A stretch of 64,000 bases of DNA, taken from positions 1,334,001-1,398,000 of the forward strand of contig NZ_CALYLN010000001.1 of NCBI RefSeq assembly GCF_944801835.1, read 5' to 3'. Within the stretch, counting starts at the first letter, position 1. The number at the start of each line of letters is the position of its first letter. Below are positions 48,597 through 57,200 of this stretch, in pieces. The stretch is from Bartonella sp. B1099 (lineage in GTDB: Bacteria > Pseudomonadota > Alphaproteobacteria > Rhizobiales > Rhizobiaceae). The position numbers and the translations under genes are program-made. Below the pieces are notes generated by a model, which ran no database searches, was not told the origin of the DNA, and saw nothing but the letters and a program-made list of their open reading frames with translations.

Positions 48597-49055
48597 TCAA
48601 CCCAATATATAGGGAATGGCAATAACAGATAATGCCGTCATTATTGCGAATAAACATGCAGGAATCTTTAGTCTAAATCGCCAGAGTATGTTAATTGGGA
48701 GAGACATTATGGTAACGATTACGAAGCCTATTACGAACCATTCTATTATCTTATTTCTATTAAAATAATGTTTTAAGAATTCATTATATGTTTTTTCCTC
48801 TATAGCAGTTATTGTAAATTTATCTCTAGGGAGCTCGTTTAATTCATTAGAATAAATATAATCAAGAATTTCTTCTGAAGCACAAGTAACAAAAGATGAT
48901 CGATTTTGTATGTCACGGAAAACAGGAATTTTGCCATCTAGACATAGATGTTCCGAAGAAGCATTTTTTGTTGACGGTTGACTACTTACATGACCAGTGA
49001 ATAAGATACTTATTATCCCGAATAAGACAATTTTCTTTAAATATGGCATTAACAT
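48597..49055 (-). CDS. Secreted/membrane protein, antisense cargo gene
   Basis: This 152-aa protein begins with a signal-like segment (MLMPYLKKIVLFGIISILFT) and has two transmembrane helices at the C terminus (WFVIGFVIVTIMSLPINILW and CLFAIMTALSVIAIPYILG). The middle part with two cysteines (EHLCLDGK, VTCASEE) would be periplasmic. It lies opposite to its neighbours and only 6 bp from the end of the preceding gene. Such lone reversed genes in prophages are often expressed in lysogens and alter the host surface. That is inference. Confidence 0.65.
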   Translation of the reverse strand: MLMPYLKKIVLFGIISILFTGHVSSQPSTKNASSEHLCLDGKIPVFRDIQNRSSFVTCASEEILDYIYSNELNELPRDKFTITAIEEKTYNEFLKHYFNRNKIIEWFVIGFVIVTIMSLPINILWRFRLKIPACLFAIMTALSVIAIPYILG

Positions 49056-49221
49056 TAGATTTTATCTTTTTTTATTAATTACATTTTCATCTAATATCGA
49101 TTCCCTTTGAAATTATCAATATGTGTTATTTTTATGTTGACAAAGTGTAGCAAATCGTATTTAATGACATTGCTGTACTTAGGTGTATTGTGTCTAATGA
49201 GGGTGATGTACAGTCAAAAAT

Positions 49222-49243
49222 CCCCGCAAATGCGGGGTTTTTT
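49222..49243 (+). terminator. Terminator before the late genes
   Basis: CCCCGCA (49222-49228) pairs with TGCGGGG (49231-49237) through a 2-nt loop with flanking A- and T-runs. It lies 21 bp upstream of the small terminase ATG and could act as an antitermination-controlled stop for late transcription. Confidence 0.7.
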
Positions 49244-49264
49244 ATTATCTGGAGGGTGTATTTT

Positions 49265-49600
49265 ATGACATCTGAAAATACAGAACAGGTTTTTCAAACA
49301 GCAAAAAAGTTGAGACCAGCGAGGGCAGGTATGGGGCGTGTCAAAGGCGTTCCGAATAAAAATACACGTCTTCTTAAAGAGGCAATTATTAAAGCAGCTG
49401 AATTGGCAGGCAATAAGTATGGCAAGGAAGGGCTAATTTCTTATTTAGAACAGCAAGCACTCAAATGCCCCGCGGCTTATTTAGCCTTGCTGGGTAAGAT
49501 CTTGCCTTTGCAAGTGACGGGTGAGAATGGGGGCGCGATTAAGATCATAGGGCGTGTAGAAATTGCTCCTTTAACAATGAATGACGACAAGACAGATTAA
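49265..49600 (+). CDS. Putative terminase small subunit
   Basis: The ATG at 49265 follows GGAGGG (49251-49256), giving 111 aa; the frame is open from 49190 but that start lies in the terminator. The basic N-terminal part (RPARAGMGRVKGVPNKNTRL) and helices LKEAIIKAAELAGNKYGKEG and LISYLEQQALKCPAAYLALL suit a DNA-recognising packaging subunit. It directly precedes and overlaps the large subunit by 20 bp, which is the main reason for the call. Confidence 0.7.
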   Translation: MTSENTEQVFQTAKKLRPARAGMGRVKGVPNKNTRLLKEAIIKAAELAGNKYGKEGLISYLEQQALKCPAAYLALLGKILPLQVTGENGGAIKIIGRVEIAPLTMNDDKTD

Positions 49601-50909
49601 GATTGTACCAAAGCTTATTCCACTTTTTGCAGGAGATGCTTTGGTGCGGGCAGCTTGGGGTGGACGAGGGTCTGGAAAGACAAGATCATTTGCCTTAATG
49701 GCGGCTTTAAAAGGCTATCAATTTGGTATGCAGGGGATATCAGGCACTATTCTTTGTGCGCGTCAGTTTCAAAATTCGTTGGCAGAAAGTTCCTTGGAGG
49801 AAATTAAGCGCGCTATTGAAGCCCATGATTTTTTAAAAGATTATTACAAAGTTGGGGAAGCTTCGATTAAGTCAAATGATGGTCGTATAGCTTTTCAGTT
49901 TTCTGGACTAGACCGCAATATTGCGAGTATCAAATCCATGGGGCGTATTTTGCTCTGTTGGGTTGATGAGGCAGAACCGGTTACAGAGACAGCTTGGCAG
50001 ACGCTTATTCCAACATTGCGTGAAGAAGGAGAGGGCTGGAGAGCCGAGTTATGGGTAACATGGAACCCATTACGGGATAACGCACCGGTTGAGAAACGAT
50101 TTCGCTTTTCAGACAATGAAGCGATTAAACGTGTAGAGATCAATTGGTCCGATAATCCGAAGTTTCCCAAGATCTTGAATGAAGCACGGCTTGATGATTT
50201 GAGATCCCGCCCCGAAACCTATAAGCATATATGGGAAGGGGCTTATCTTACAGCGGTACAAGGTGCTTACTACCAAAAGGAAATGTTAGCAGCCGAGCAA
50301 GAGGGGCGGATAGGGCGTGTTGCCCGTGACCCATTAATGCAGATACGGGCGTTTTGGGATATTGGGGGAACGGGAGCCAAAGCAGATGCCACAGCGATAT
50401 GGATAGCACAATTTGTTGGCAGAGAGATCAGAGTGCTGGATTATTACGAGGCACAAGGGCAGCCCCTTTCAGAGCATATTGGTTGGTTACGAGACAATGG
50501 TTACGAGAAGGCACTGATGGTTCTCCCCCATGACGGTGCAACCAGAGACCGTGTGCATAATGTGAGTTTTGAAAGTGCTCTTAATGATGCGGGTTTTGAA
50601 ACGCAAGTCATTCCCAATCAAGGGGCTGGTGCAGTCAAAATGCGGATAGAGGCAGTGCGCCGTATCTTGCCCTCCGTTTGGTTTCACGAGGAAACAACGG
50701 TAGCGGGTCGTAAGGCACTGAACTGGTATCATGAAAAATGGGATGAGAAGCGGGGGATTGGTTTGGGGGCAGAGCATGATTGGTCGAGTCATGGGGCAGA
50801 TGCCTTTGGATTAATGTGTGTGGGTTATGAGCAACCGATACAGAAACATAAGAGACAAGCTTATAGCGGTAGAGAAGCTTATGAGAGTACGTCATGGATG
50901 GCAGAATGA
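49581..50909 (+). CDS. Terminase large subunit
   Basis: The ATPase/nuclease motor packages phage DNA. The 442 aa contain Walker A GGRGSGKT (residues 27-34), Walker B ILLCWVDEAEP (about 123-133), the coupling motif WVTWNPL and a C-terminal RNase H-like nuclease with FWDIGGTGAKADATAIWIAQ (first Asp) and later acidic residues (HDWSSHGADAF). It resembles the PBSX/phage terminase_3 group. It overlaps the portal gene by 16 bp. Confidence 0.93.
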   Translation: MTTRQIKIVPKLIPLFAGDALVRAAWGGRGSGKTRSFALMAALKGYQFGMQGISGTILCARQFQNSLAESSLEEIKRAIEAHDFLKDYYKVGEASIKSNDGRIAFQFSGLDRNIASIKSMGRILLCWVDEAEPVTETAWQTLIPTLREEGEGWRAELWVTWNPLRDNAPVEKRFRFSDNEAIKRVEINWSDNPKFPKILNEARLDDLRSRPETYKHIWEGAYLTAVQGAYYQKEMLAAEQEGRIGRVARDPLMQIRAFWDIGGTGAKADATAIWIAQFVGREIRVLDYYEAQGQPLSEHIGWLRDNGYEKALMVLPHDGATRDRVHNVSFESALNDAGFETQVIPNQGAGAVKMRIEAVRRILPSVWFHEETTVAGRKALNWYHEKWDEKRGIGLGAEHDWSSHGADAFGLMCVGYEQPIQKHKRQAYSGREAYESTSWMAE

Positions 50910-52912
50910 TGCATGATGAAGAGCATTTAGAGCAAGATAGCAACGCTTCAGATCTGTCGATAGAAGGCTTGTTTCGCAAGCTTGTGAGTTGGTACAAAGA
51001 AGATGTTGAGCATGTGAACAAATGGCGTGAGCATGCGCGTGAAGATTTTCGTTTTTACAATGGAGACCAGTGGAATGAAGCGGATTTAGCGGCATTAAAA
51101 GAGCAACGCCGCCCCGTTATGACTTTTAATCGTATTGCACCATTGGTCAATGCGGTTGTGGGGTCAGAGCGTAATAACAAACGTGAAGTACAGTTTATTC
51201 CCCGTCAAATAGGAAAAGCGTTGCCAAGTGAATTGCTTACGGGGGCAGCCGAATGGTTTCGCGATATGGCACAAGCCGAATATGCGGACTCGGATGCTTT
51301 CCAAGATGCTGTCATTTGTGGCATGGGGTGGACTGATACACGTCTTGATTATGAGAATAGCCTTGATGGCGAGCCGGTTATCACGCGTTTAGATCCATTA
51401 AAGATGGTTTGGGACAGCGCGGCAGTGCAACCGAATTTAACGGATGCACAACGTATGTGGTATGTGGACCGCAAGCCTTTGGAAGTTGCAAGGCAAATGT
51501 TTCCAAAATCCCATTGGAGTGAACTGAGTGCAGATTGGGCGAAGGATGGGAATATTTATGAAGGGGTTCATCATAACGACTCAGAGGCTTATGATGATGA
51601 GAGAGGCATTGATGTTGAAAACGGTCGACGGATGGTCACGCTCGTTGAATGTCGTTGGTTTGAAAACGAGCCATATTACAAAGCACCCGATTTAAGCACT
51701 GGAGAACTTCGTGATTATAGCGAGGAAGAATTTAAGCAACTTCAATGTATAATGCCCGATATTCAAGGAGCGGCTTTTAATAAAAAGGTGGTCAAGCGCG
51801 CTTTTTTAGGCAGAAAAGTTTTACTATGCCCCGATCAACCGATGGTTCCTGCTGGTCAATTGGGCTGGGAATGTATCACGGGTTATTTTGATAAAGTAGA
51901 GCGGCAATTTTATGGGGTTGTGCGTCCTACAAAAGATCCGCAACGGTGGGCGAATAAATATTTCAGTCAAGTGATGCATATTCTCAATAGCCAATCCAAA
52001 GGCGGGATTATGGCAGAAAGGGGGGCTTTTGAAGATGAAAGAGAAGCAGTAAAAAGTTGGAGTAGGGCAGATAGTATTACGGTTTTAAAAAATGGTGCTT
52101 TAGCAGGTGGCAAGATCCAACCCAAGCCCGTAGCACAATTTCCAACGGGTTTTTTCCAATTGTTTAATGAGGCGAAAGAAGCGATTAACCAAGTCACAGG
52201 ATTATCACCAGAGTTTATAGGAACGCGAGAAGTTTCACAAGCAGGGGTTTTGGAGGCACAACGACGTCAGTCCAGTTTAAATCTGCTTGCTTGTCTGTTT
52301 GATGGCTTGCGTTTGTATCGCAAAAGGCAAGGCAAGCTTATTTTGCACTTGATCCAGAATTATCTGTCTGATGGTCGTTTGGTGCGAATTTCTGGAGAGG
52401 AGAATGCGCAATACATTCCCTTAACTCGTGAAGCAGTGATGAGTGTTGATTACGATATTGTGGTAGATGATGCGCCAACCAGTCCGAATGAGAAAGAACG
52501 GACCTTTGGCATTATTACGCAATTGTTACCATTGCTTCAAAATGCGGTTACACCGGATATCATGCTTGATTTGTTGCGTTATTCACCCTTGCCTGCGTCA
52601 CTGCTTAATCGTGTGAGTGAGAAGGTTCAACAACAGCAGCAAATGGCTTACCAAGCCCAACAACAGATGACTCCAGAACAAGAAATGAAGTTGCAAGAAA
52701 AGCAGCAGGACATAGCAGCGAAAAGCCAAATGCAACAGATGGATTTACAAGGAAAGCAGATTGAATTGTTCATGCGTCAAAAGAGAGCAGAATTGGATTC
52801 AGAGTTGATGCAACAGAAACATGAACTTGAACGGCAACGCATAATCAATGAACAGATGCAAAATCAGATCATGCGAGAGCGAGCGGCAACGTACAGAGGA
52901 AGAAGCATTTGA
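50894..52912 (+). CDS. Portal protein (P22 gp1-like)
   Basis: This 672-aa protein forms the dodecameric DNA gate. The conserved N-terminal part KWREHAREDFRFYNGDQWNE runs into RRPVMTFNRIAPLVNAVVGS. A central clip/wing region contains FFQLFNEAKEAINQVTGLSP and EFIGTREVSQAGVLEAQRRQ. A long glutamine-rich helical C terminus (about residues 570-672) resembles the P22 barrel. It overlaps the terminase and is followed by the scaffold gene. Confidence 0.9.
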   Translation: MDGRMMHDEEHLEQDSNASDLSIEGLFRKLVSWYKEDVEHVNKWREHAREDFRFYNGDQWNEADLAALKEQRRPVMTFNRIAPLVNAVVGSERNNKREVQFIPRQIGKALPSELLTGAAEWFRDMAQAEYADSDAFQDAVICGMGWTDTRLDYENSLDGEPVITRLDPLKMVWDSAAVQPNLTDAQRMWYVDRKPLEVARQMFPKSHWSELSADWAKDGNIYEGVHHNDSEAYDDERGIDVENGRRMVTLVECRWFENEPYYKAPDLSTGELRDYSEEEFKQLQCIMPDIQGAAFNKKVVKRAFLGRKVLLCPDQPMVPAGQLGWECITGYFDKVERQFYGVVRPTKDPQRWANKYFSQVMHILNSQSKGGIMAERGAFEDEREAVKSWSRADSITVLKNGALAGGKIQPKPVAQFPTGFFQLFNEAKEAINQVTGLSPEFIGTREVSQAGVLEAQRRQSSLNLLACLFDGLRLYRKRQGKLILHLIQNYLSDGRLVRISGEENAQYIPLTREAVMSVDYDIVVDDAPTSPNEKERTFGIITQLLPLLQNAVTPDIMLDLLRYSPLPASLLNRVSEKVQQQQQMAYQAQQQMTPEQEMKLQEKQQDIAAKSQMQQMDLQGKQIELFMRQKRAELDSELMQQKHELERQRIINEQMQNQIMRERAATYRGRSI

Positions 52913-52925
52913 GAAAGGTGAAAGA

Positions 52926-53810
52926 ATGAATGCAGAAATGAATGAAGGACTAAATGAGGACTACAGAGTTGGAGCACCGGTGTTTGATGATGAAGGCTCT
53001 TTTGATGCCGTCAATGATGTGGAAACGGTTGAGAGCCATGATGTCACGGCTCCGGAGCCGATTGCAGAGCCCGTTGAACAGCCTTCAGAAATTGTCCCTA
53101 TAGATCGGCAGCGCGCTGTAGAACAAGCCAATCAAGCCCGTGAAGCACTTGTCAAGTTTTATGAACAGCAACCCCAAGCGCCAATGGTTGAAGGAGAAGG
53201 TGCGCCTCCAGATTTACGTGAGGACCCTGTCCGTTTAGTGTCGTGGATGTTAGATAGGATTCAAAAGCAAGATGCGTATATTAGAGCACAACAAGATGTG
53301 CAAAGACAAGCGATTGAATATCAAGAATTCAATGGACATTTGAATCAGTTTTTAGAAAATTCTGTTGCGTCAGTTAAGGATAAATACAGTGATTTTGATG
53401 CAGCGGCAGACTTTCTTTATGAGACGCGTGCAAAGCAGTTAAATGCATGGTCTTCTGTTTATCCAAATTATGCGCAAAAAAGCACGATAGATGCGATTAT
53501 AGGGGATGAATTACGTACCATTGTCGCGACGTGTGCACAAAAAGGCGTTAATCCGGCAGAAGAGCTTTATCGGATAGCGCAAAATCTAGGGTATCAGAAC
53601 CAAGCGGTGCAAGTCAATGATCAAATTGCAGCGCTCCAGAGTCGGCAGAATTCTGCGAGAACCTTAACGGCATCTGGTGGTGGGGGTGTAACAGGTCCTA
53701 TGACTAAACAAACTCTTGCCAATATGTCAGAGAAGGAATTTGATGCTTGGATAGCCAATCCAAAGAATGAAGCACGTTTTTATGAAATTATGGGTGCAGA
53801 TCCCGATTAG
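52926..53810 (+). CDS. Scaffold protein
   Basis: The ATG at 52926 (MNAEMNEGLNEDYRVGAPVF) after GAAAGGTG gives 294 aa. The frame is open further back to 52848 inside the portal gene. The protein is acidic at the N terminus (PEPIAEPVEQPSEIVPIDRQ) and then helical, ending in KNEARFYEIMGADPD. Position between portal and major capsid protein and the helical charged sequence fit a P22-type scaffold. There is no enzymatic domain. Confidence 0.78.
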   Translation: MNAEMNEGLNEDYRVGAPVFDDEGSFDAVNDVETVESHDVTAPEPIAEPVEQPSEIVPIDRQRAVEQANQAREALVKFYEQQPQAPMVEGEGAPPDLREDPVRLVSWMLDRIQKQDAYIRAQQDVQRQAIEYQEFNGHLNQFLENSVASVKDKYSDFDAAADFLYETRAKQLNAWSSVYPNYAQKSTIDAIIGDELRTIVATCAQKGVNPAEELYRIAQNLGYQNQAVQVNDQIAALQSRQNSARTLTASGGGGVTGPMTKQTLANMSEKEFDAWIANPKNEARFYEIMGADPD

Positions 53811-53854
53811 GCAATAAGTTTTACAGCATAATCCGCCTTTGATGCGGGTTTTCC

Positions 53855-53877
53855 ACCGGCTTTAAGCCGGTTTTTTT
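53855..53877 (+). terminator. Hairpin between scaffold and capsid genes
   Basis: ACCGGC (53855-53860) pairs with GCCGGT (53866-53871), followed by a T-run. It lies 23 bp upstream of the major capsid gene. It could reduce or stabilise transcripts so that capsid RNA accumulates separately from scaffold RNA. Confidence 0.65.
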
Positions 53878-53899
53878 ACAGCAAAGAAAGGTAAAATAA

Positions 53900-55024
53900 A
53901 TGGCAACAACACATATAGGAACCCATGATCCACAATCAGTGAAATTGTGGTCACAAAAATTAAGTAATGAAGTTTTGAAGGCAACGAAAATTGCCCCCTT
54001 GATTGGCAAAAGTTCAAACAGCATTATCCAGCTTTATAATGAAACCCATAAGAGTGCAGGGGATAGCGTTACATTCAGTTTGCTGGTGAATCTGTTTGGG
54101 GATGGTGTCACTCAAGGTGAAACCCTAGAAGGCAATGAAGAAGCGCTTCAATTTATGAATGATAGGCTGGTCATTAACGAGCTCTTACATGCAGCGCGTG
54201 TAGCCAATGATGACTCGATTGATCAACAGAGAATACTCCCGAATTTACGCAAGAAAGCCAAAGAAGGCTTGGTTCGCTGGTATGCCAATCGTTTAAGCAT
54301 CATGTTCTTCCTACAGGTGTGTGGTTATACAGCGCGTACGATCAATGTTGATGGTCGAGAAGTGTACATTAAACCGGTTCATTACGGCTTTAATGAAATC
54401 ATGGCACCAAGCAGTAAGCGCATTATTCGTCCAGATGGCAAAACCAATGATGAAGATCTCAATGAGAAAGCCAAACATAGCTTTAGCCTTAAATTGATTG
54501 ATGAAGCGGTTAAACAAGCTAAACTAGCTAATCCTCAAATTTCTCCGGTTCATGTTAATGGTGATGATGTTTACGTTCTCTATTTGCATCCCACTCAAGT
54601 GATGCAGTTGCGAACCAATACAGCAGCCGGTGAATGGTTAGATATTCAAAAATCGGTTTATGCAACCTCTCGTGCGAAGAACCCAATCTTTGATGGTTCT
54701 CTTGGCATGTATAACGGGGTTGTTTTACGCGAAGCAATCCATGTCACCCATGGTGTTAAATCGACCGATCATACAGCGGTCAAAAGCGTGCGTCGTGCAG
54801 TGTTCTTGGGAGCGCAAAGTGCGATTATAGGTTTTGGTAAAAATCACAGTGCAACGCATTACACACTCAAAGAAGAATATTTTGATTATGAACGTGAATT
54901 TGGTGTTGCAGCGAAGACCTTGATAGGAATGAAGAAAACTCGTTTCCAAATGCCAAATAGTGCACAAACAGCACAAGATTTTGGAACGATTGTCATTCCT
55001 ACCTACAGCGGTGAAGCAGCATAA
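53900..55024 (+). CDS. Major capsid protein, N4-gp56 family
   Basis: This 374-aa protein matches the N4 gp56 capsid family: KIAPLIGKSSNSIIQLYNET, GDGVTQGETLEGNEEALQFM, YANRLSIMFFLQVCGYTART, HVNGDDVYVLYLHPTQVMQL and the C-terminal ALFGAQSAI-like VFLGAQSAIIGFGKNHSATH. The coat protein forms the HK97-type shell. It has a good ribosome binding site and lies directly behind a hairpin. Confidence 0.92.
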   Translation: MATTHIGTHDPQSVKLWSQKLSNEVLKATKIAPLIGKSSNSIIQLYNETHKSAGDSVTFSLLVNLFGDGVTQGETLEGNEEALQFMNDRLVINELLHAARVANDDSIDQQRILPNLRKKAKEGLVRWYANRLSIMFFLQVCGYTARTINVDGREVYIKPVHYGFNEIMAPSSKRIIRPDGKTNDEDLNEKAKHSFSLKLIDEAVKQAKLANPQISPVHVNGDDVYVLYLHPTQVMQLRTNTAAGEWLDIQKSVYATSRAKNPIFDGSLGMYNGVVLREAIHVTHGVKSTDHTAVKSVRRAVFLGAQSAIIGFGKNHSATHYTLKEEYFDYEREFGVAAKTLIGMKKTRFQMPNSAQTAQDFGTIVIPTYSGEAA

Positions 55025-55045
55025 TTATTAAGGAGGAAAAAAGAC

Positions 55046-55426
55046 ATGGCAAATCATTTACCACCTCCATTACAAGGGAGAAATCTTCACACGCAACAGG
55101 TGAGTTTCTTACGGTTGAACATATCGCATAAAGATAAACATCTCACAACGAAAATAGGAACTCTCCCTCGTGGTGCTTTGATCACGTCGATGAAAGCATT
55201 TGTTAAGACGGCGTTTTCAGAAGCGAAGTTGAAGATTGGCAGTACCGATGGGGGCAATGATTTTAGTGAAAAGGATATCAAAGCCCAAGGAACACAAGAT
55301 TTTACACCAACAGATCAAAAGGTTTTTATTGCGAATGATAAGGAGGTTACTCTTTATGCCACCCGTGATAAAACCACGGATGCTGGTGAATGTGTTGTGG
55401 TCGTACAATTTGTGACAAATCATTAA
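55046..55426 (+). CDS. Possible capsid decoration/structural protein, copy 1
   Basis: This 126-aa protein starts MANHLPPPLQGRNLHTQQVS. It is followed 11 bp later by a paralogue with the same start and the same end (FVTNH). The middle, ISHKDKHLTTKIGTLPRGAL, predicts beta sheet, suiting a head decoration or fibre-like protein. No specific family was recognised. The position after the major capsid protein supports a structural role. Confidence 0.7.
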   Translation: MANHLPPPLQGRNLHTQQVSFLRLNISHKDKHLTTKIGTLPRGALITSMKAFVKTAFSEAKLKIGSTDGGNDFSEKDIKAQGTQDFTPTDQKVFIANDKEVTLYATRDKTTDAGECVVVVQFVTNH

Positions 55427-55437
55427 GGGGATCAGAC

Positions 55438-55818
55438 ATGGCAGATCATTTACCACCTCCGTTACAGGGGAGAAATCTTCATACCCAGCAAGTAAGCTTT
55501 TTGCGGCTTAATTTTAGCTACAAAGATAAAGAGAATGCACTGAGAATAGGCATTTTGCCTCGAGGGGCTTTAATTACTTCGATTAAGGTATTTGTTAAAA
55601 CAGCCTTTTCGGACACGAAAGTGAAAATAGGCAGCACGGCTGGAGGGATTGAGTTTGGTGAGGCAGAAATCAAACAACAGGCAGTCAAAGAGGTCAAACC
55701 CACCAACCAAAAGGAATTTGTTCCTTATGATGAAGAGCTTACTCTCTATGCTAAAGCTGATAAGACAGTCCAAGCAGGTGAAGCAAGTATAGTCGTTGAA
55801 TTTGTGACAAATCACTGA
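55438..55818 (+). CDS. Possible capsid decoration/structural protein, copy 2
   Basis: The ATG at 55438 follows AAGGGGATC and gives 126 aa, the same length as the gene upstream. The two share MA(N/D)HLPPPLQGRNLHTQQV and the C-terminal EFVTNH, with about half the middle residues changed. It is an old tandem duplication. The divergence shows it is not recent, so both may be needed. Confidence 0.7.
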   Translation: MADHLPPPLQGRNLHTQQVSFLRLNFSYKDKENALRIGILPRGALITSIKVFVKTAFSDTKVKIGSTAGGIEFGEAEIKQQAVKEVKPTNQKEFVPYDEELTLYAKADKTVQAGEASIVVEFVTNH

Positions 55819-55853
55819 AATTAAGGGGAAAGATCTATTAATTTCCCCTTATT

Positions 55854-56141
55854 TTATGAATTGCAAGATTGTACAGAGAGTTGCAAATTAAGGGCAGATA
55901 AGACAGCAACTAAGGTAGAAAGCTTGGGGTCTCCCGTTTTACTTAAGGAGCGGTATAATCCACTACGTTCACGATTGGTTTCTTTTGCTAAGGCACTCAT
56001 ATTTTGGGCTCTAGCAACGATACCAAGGGCATCTGCGATATGAGCGGCATCACCGGTTTTAAGAGCTTCATTGAGAAAAATTTGTTGTGACTCAATGTCT
56101 TTAAGATATTTTTCAGGTTCAAATGGGGTTATTTTCATCAC
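55854..56141 (-). CDS. HigA-like XRE antitoxin
   Basis: This 95-aa protein has a helix-turn-helix antidote pattern: KYLKDIESQQIFLNEALKTG, MSALAKETNRERSGLYRSLS and STLVAVLSALNLQLSVQ, as in the HigA2/addiction-module antidote group. It lies downstream of its toxin partner on the minus strand and overlaps it by 23 bp, toxin-first as in many hig loci. It sits antisense inside the phage structural operon. Confidence 0.83.
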   Translation of the reverse strand: MMKITPFEPEKYLKDIESQQIFLNEALKTGDAAHIADALGIVARAQNMSALAKETNRERSGLYRSLSKTGDPKLSTLVAVLSALNLQLSVQSCNS

Positions 56142-56427
56142 TGTACTCCTCTTTTAATTTTAACGCTTGTTCAATATCTCTTTGCTGCGTTGATTTATCT
56201 CCACCGCATAACAAAAGGATAAAATCAGAGCCTTTTTGGGTAAAATAAATTCTGTAACCAGCCCCATAGTGGATACGTAATTCACCTATGCCATTAAAGA
56301 ATTTAACATCACCGAAAAGTCCTTGTTTTAAGCGTACAACACGCTGAAGAATAATAGCCTTAACGCTTTTATCTTTAAGTTTCTTAAGCCAAGTATCAAA
56401 TTCTATCGTTTTATGAATGAGTATCAT
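56119..56427 (-). CDS. RelE/HigB-like toxin
   Basis: The ATG at 56427 gives 102 aa beginning MILIHKTIEFDTWLKKLKDK; the frame extends 18 bp further. The segments RVVRLKQGLFGDVKFFNGIG, ELRIHYGAGYRIYFTQKGSD and CGGDKSTQQRDIEQAL are typical of the RelE-type killer proteins that cleave ribosome-bound mRNA. The C terminus is acidic (KEEYSDENNPI). It is paired with the HigA-like gene downstream. Confidence 0.83.
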   Translation of the reverse strand: MILIHKTIEFDTWLKKLKDKSVKAIILQRVVRLKQGLFGDVKFFNGIGELRIHYGAGYRIYFTQKGSDFILLLCGGDKSTQQRDIEQALKLKEEYSDENNPI

Positions 56428-56491
56428 TAGTGCACTATAATGCACATAATATGGAGTGTCAAGTTCGTTTCAATTAGGGAAAGGTATTTTA

Positions 56492-57199
56492 ATGGCGCGT
56501 CATTATATTCGGGTTAGGACGGGCGGACCGATACCTGCTGGTCAAAATGTTTATCGTCATAGAAAAACGCTTTCACACATGGTGTCAGTCATTCAAGATG
56601 AGATTGATGACGTTGCGGATGAATATGTAGCGCAAATCCAAGAAAGTATTTTTGCTGCCATTCGTTTTTGTGAGAGGGAAACTTTTTACTTTAACGAAAG
56701 CCGCGATGTGGTATTTCAAACAAGGGCGGGGCAAGGGGCTTATGATGCAACCGATACCCGCCATATCGAAACAGCTGTTAAAATCAAAAGCGTTTACTTG
56801 GGTTCTGATGAACATCATAAGTTTGCCTTGGCGTGTAAGGACCATGTTTCTTTAGAGCCTTTATTGCGATCAGAACAGCAAGGAACGCCGGTTTGTTACA
56901 GTTACTTTGATAGGAAATTGCATCTTTATCCTACACCGGACAGAGCCTATCAAATTCAACTCATTCTCTCTCCATTGCGCTTAGCAGAGATAGAGAGTGT
57001 TGATGAAGAGCATCTATGGTTTGTGCACGCGTTTGATTTGATTAAGGCGCGTGCAAAATATGAGTTGTACAAGAATATCCTTAAAGATCCCGATTGTGCA
57101 ACGGCAGCTTACAATGACTTTAAGGAGCATTTGCATGAATTGCGTGCAGAGACCTCTCAACGTCATAACGTCACCCGCATAATTCCAACGGATTTCTAA
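56492..57199 (+). CDS. Head-tail adaptor (P22 gp4-like)
   Basis: The ATG at 56492 follows GGGAAAGG, giving 235 aa beginning MARHYIRVRTGGPIPAGQNV. The middle (FAAIRFCERETFYFNESRDV, PVCYSYFDRKLHLYPTPDRA) and the C terminus with helical repeats are characteristic of adaptors that dock under the portal ring. It is the first gene after the toxin-antitoxin pair and ends 1 bp before the next gene. Confidence 0.75.
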   Translation: MARHYIRVRTGGPIPAGQNVYRHRKTLSHMVSVIQDEIDDVADEYVAQIQESIFAAIRFCERETFYFNESRDVVFQTRAGQGAYDATDTRHIETAVKIKSVYLGSDEHHKFALACKDHVSLEPLLRSEQQGTPVCYSYFDRKLHLYPTPDRAYQIQLILSPLRLAEIESVDEEHLWFVHAFDLIKARAKYELYKNILKDPDCATAAYNDFKEHLHELRAETSQRHNVTRIIPTDF

Positions 57200-57200
57200 C

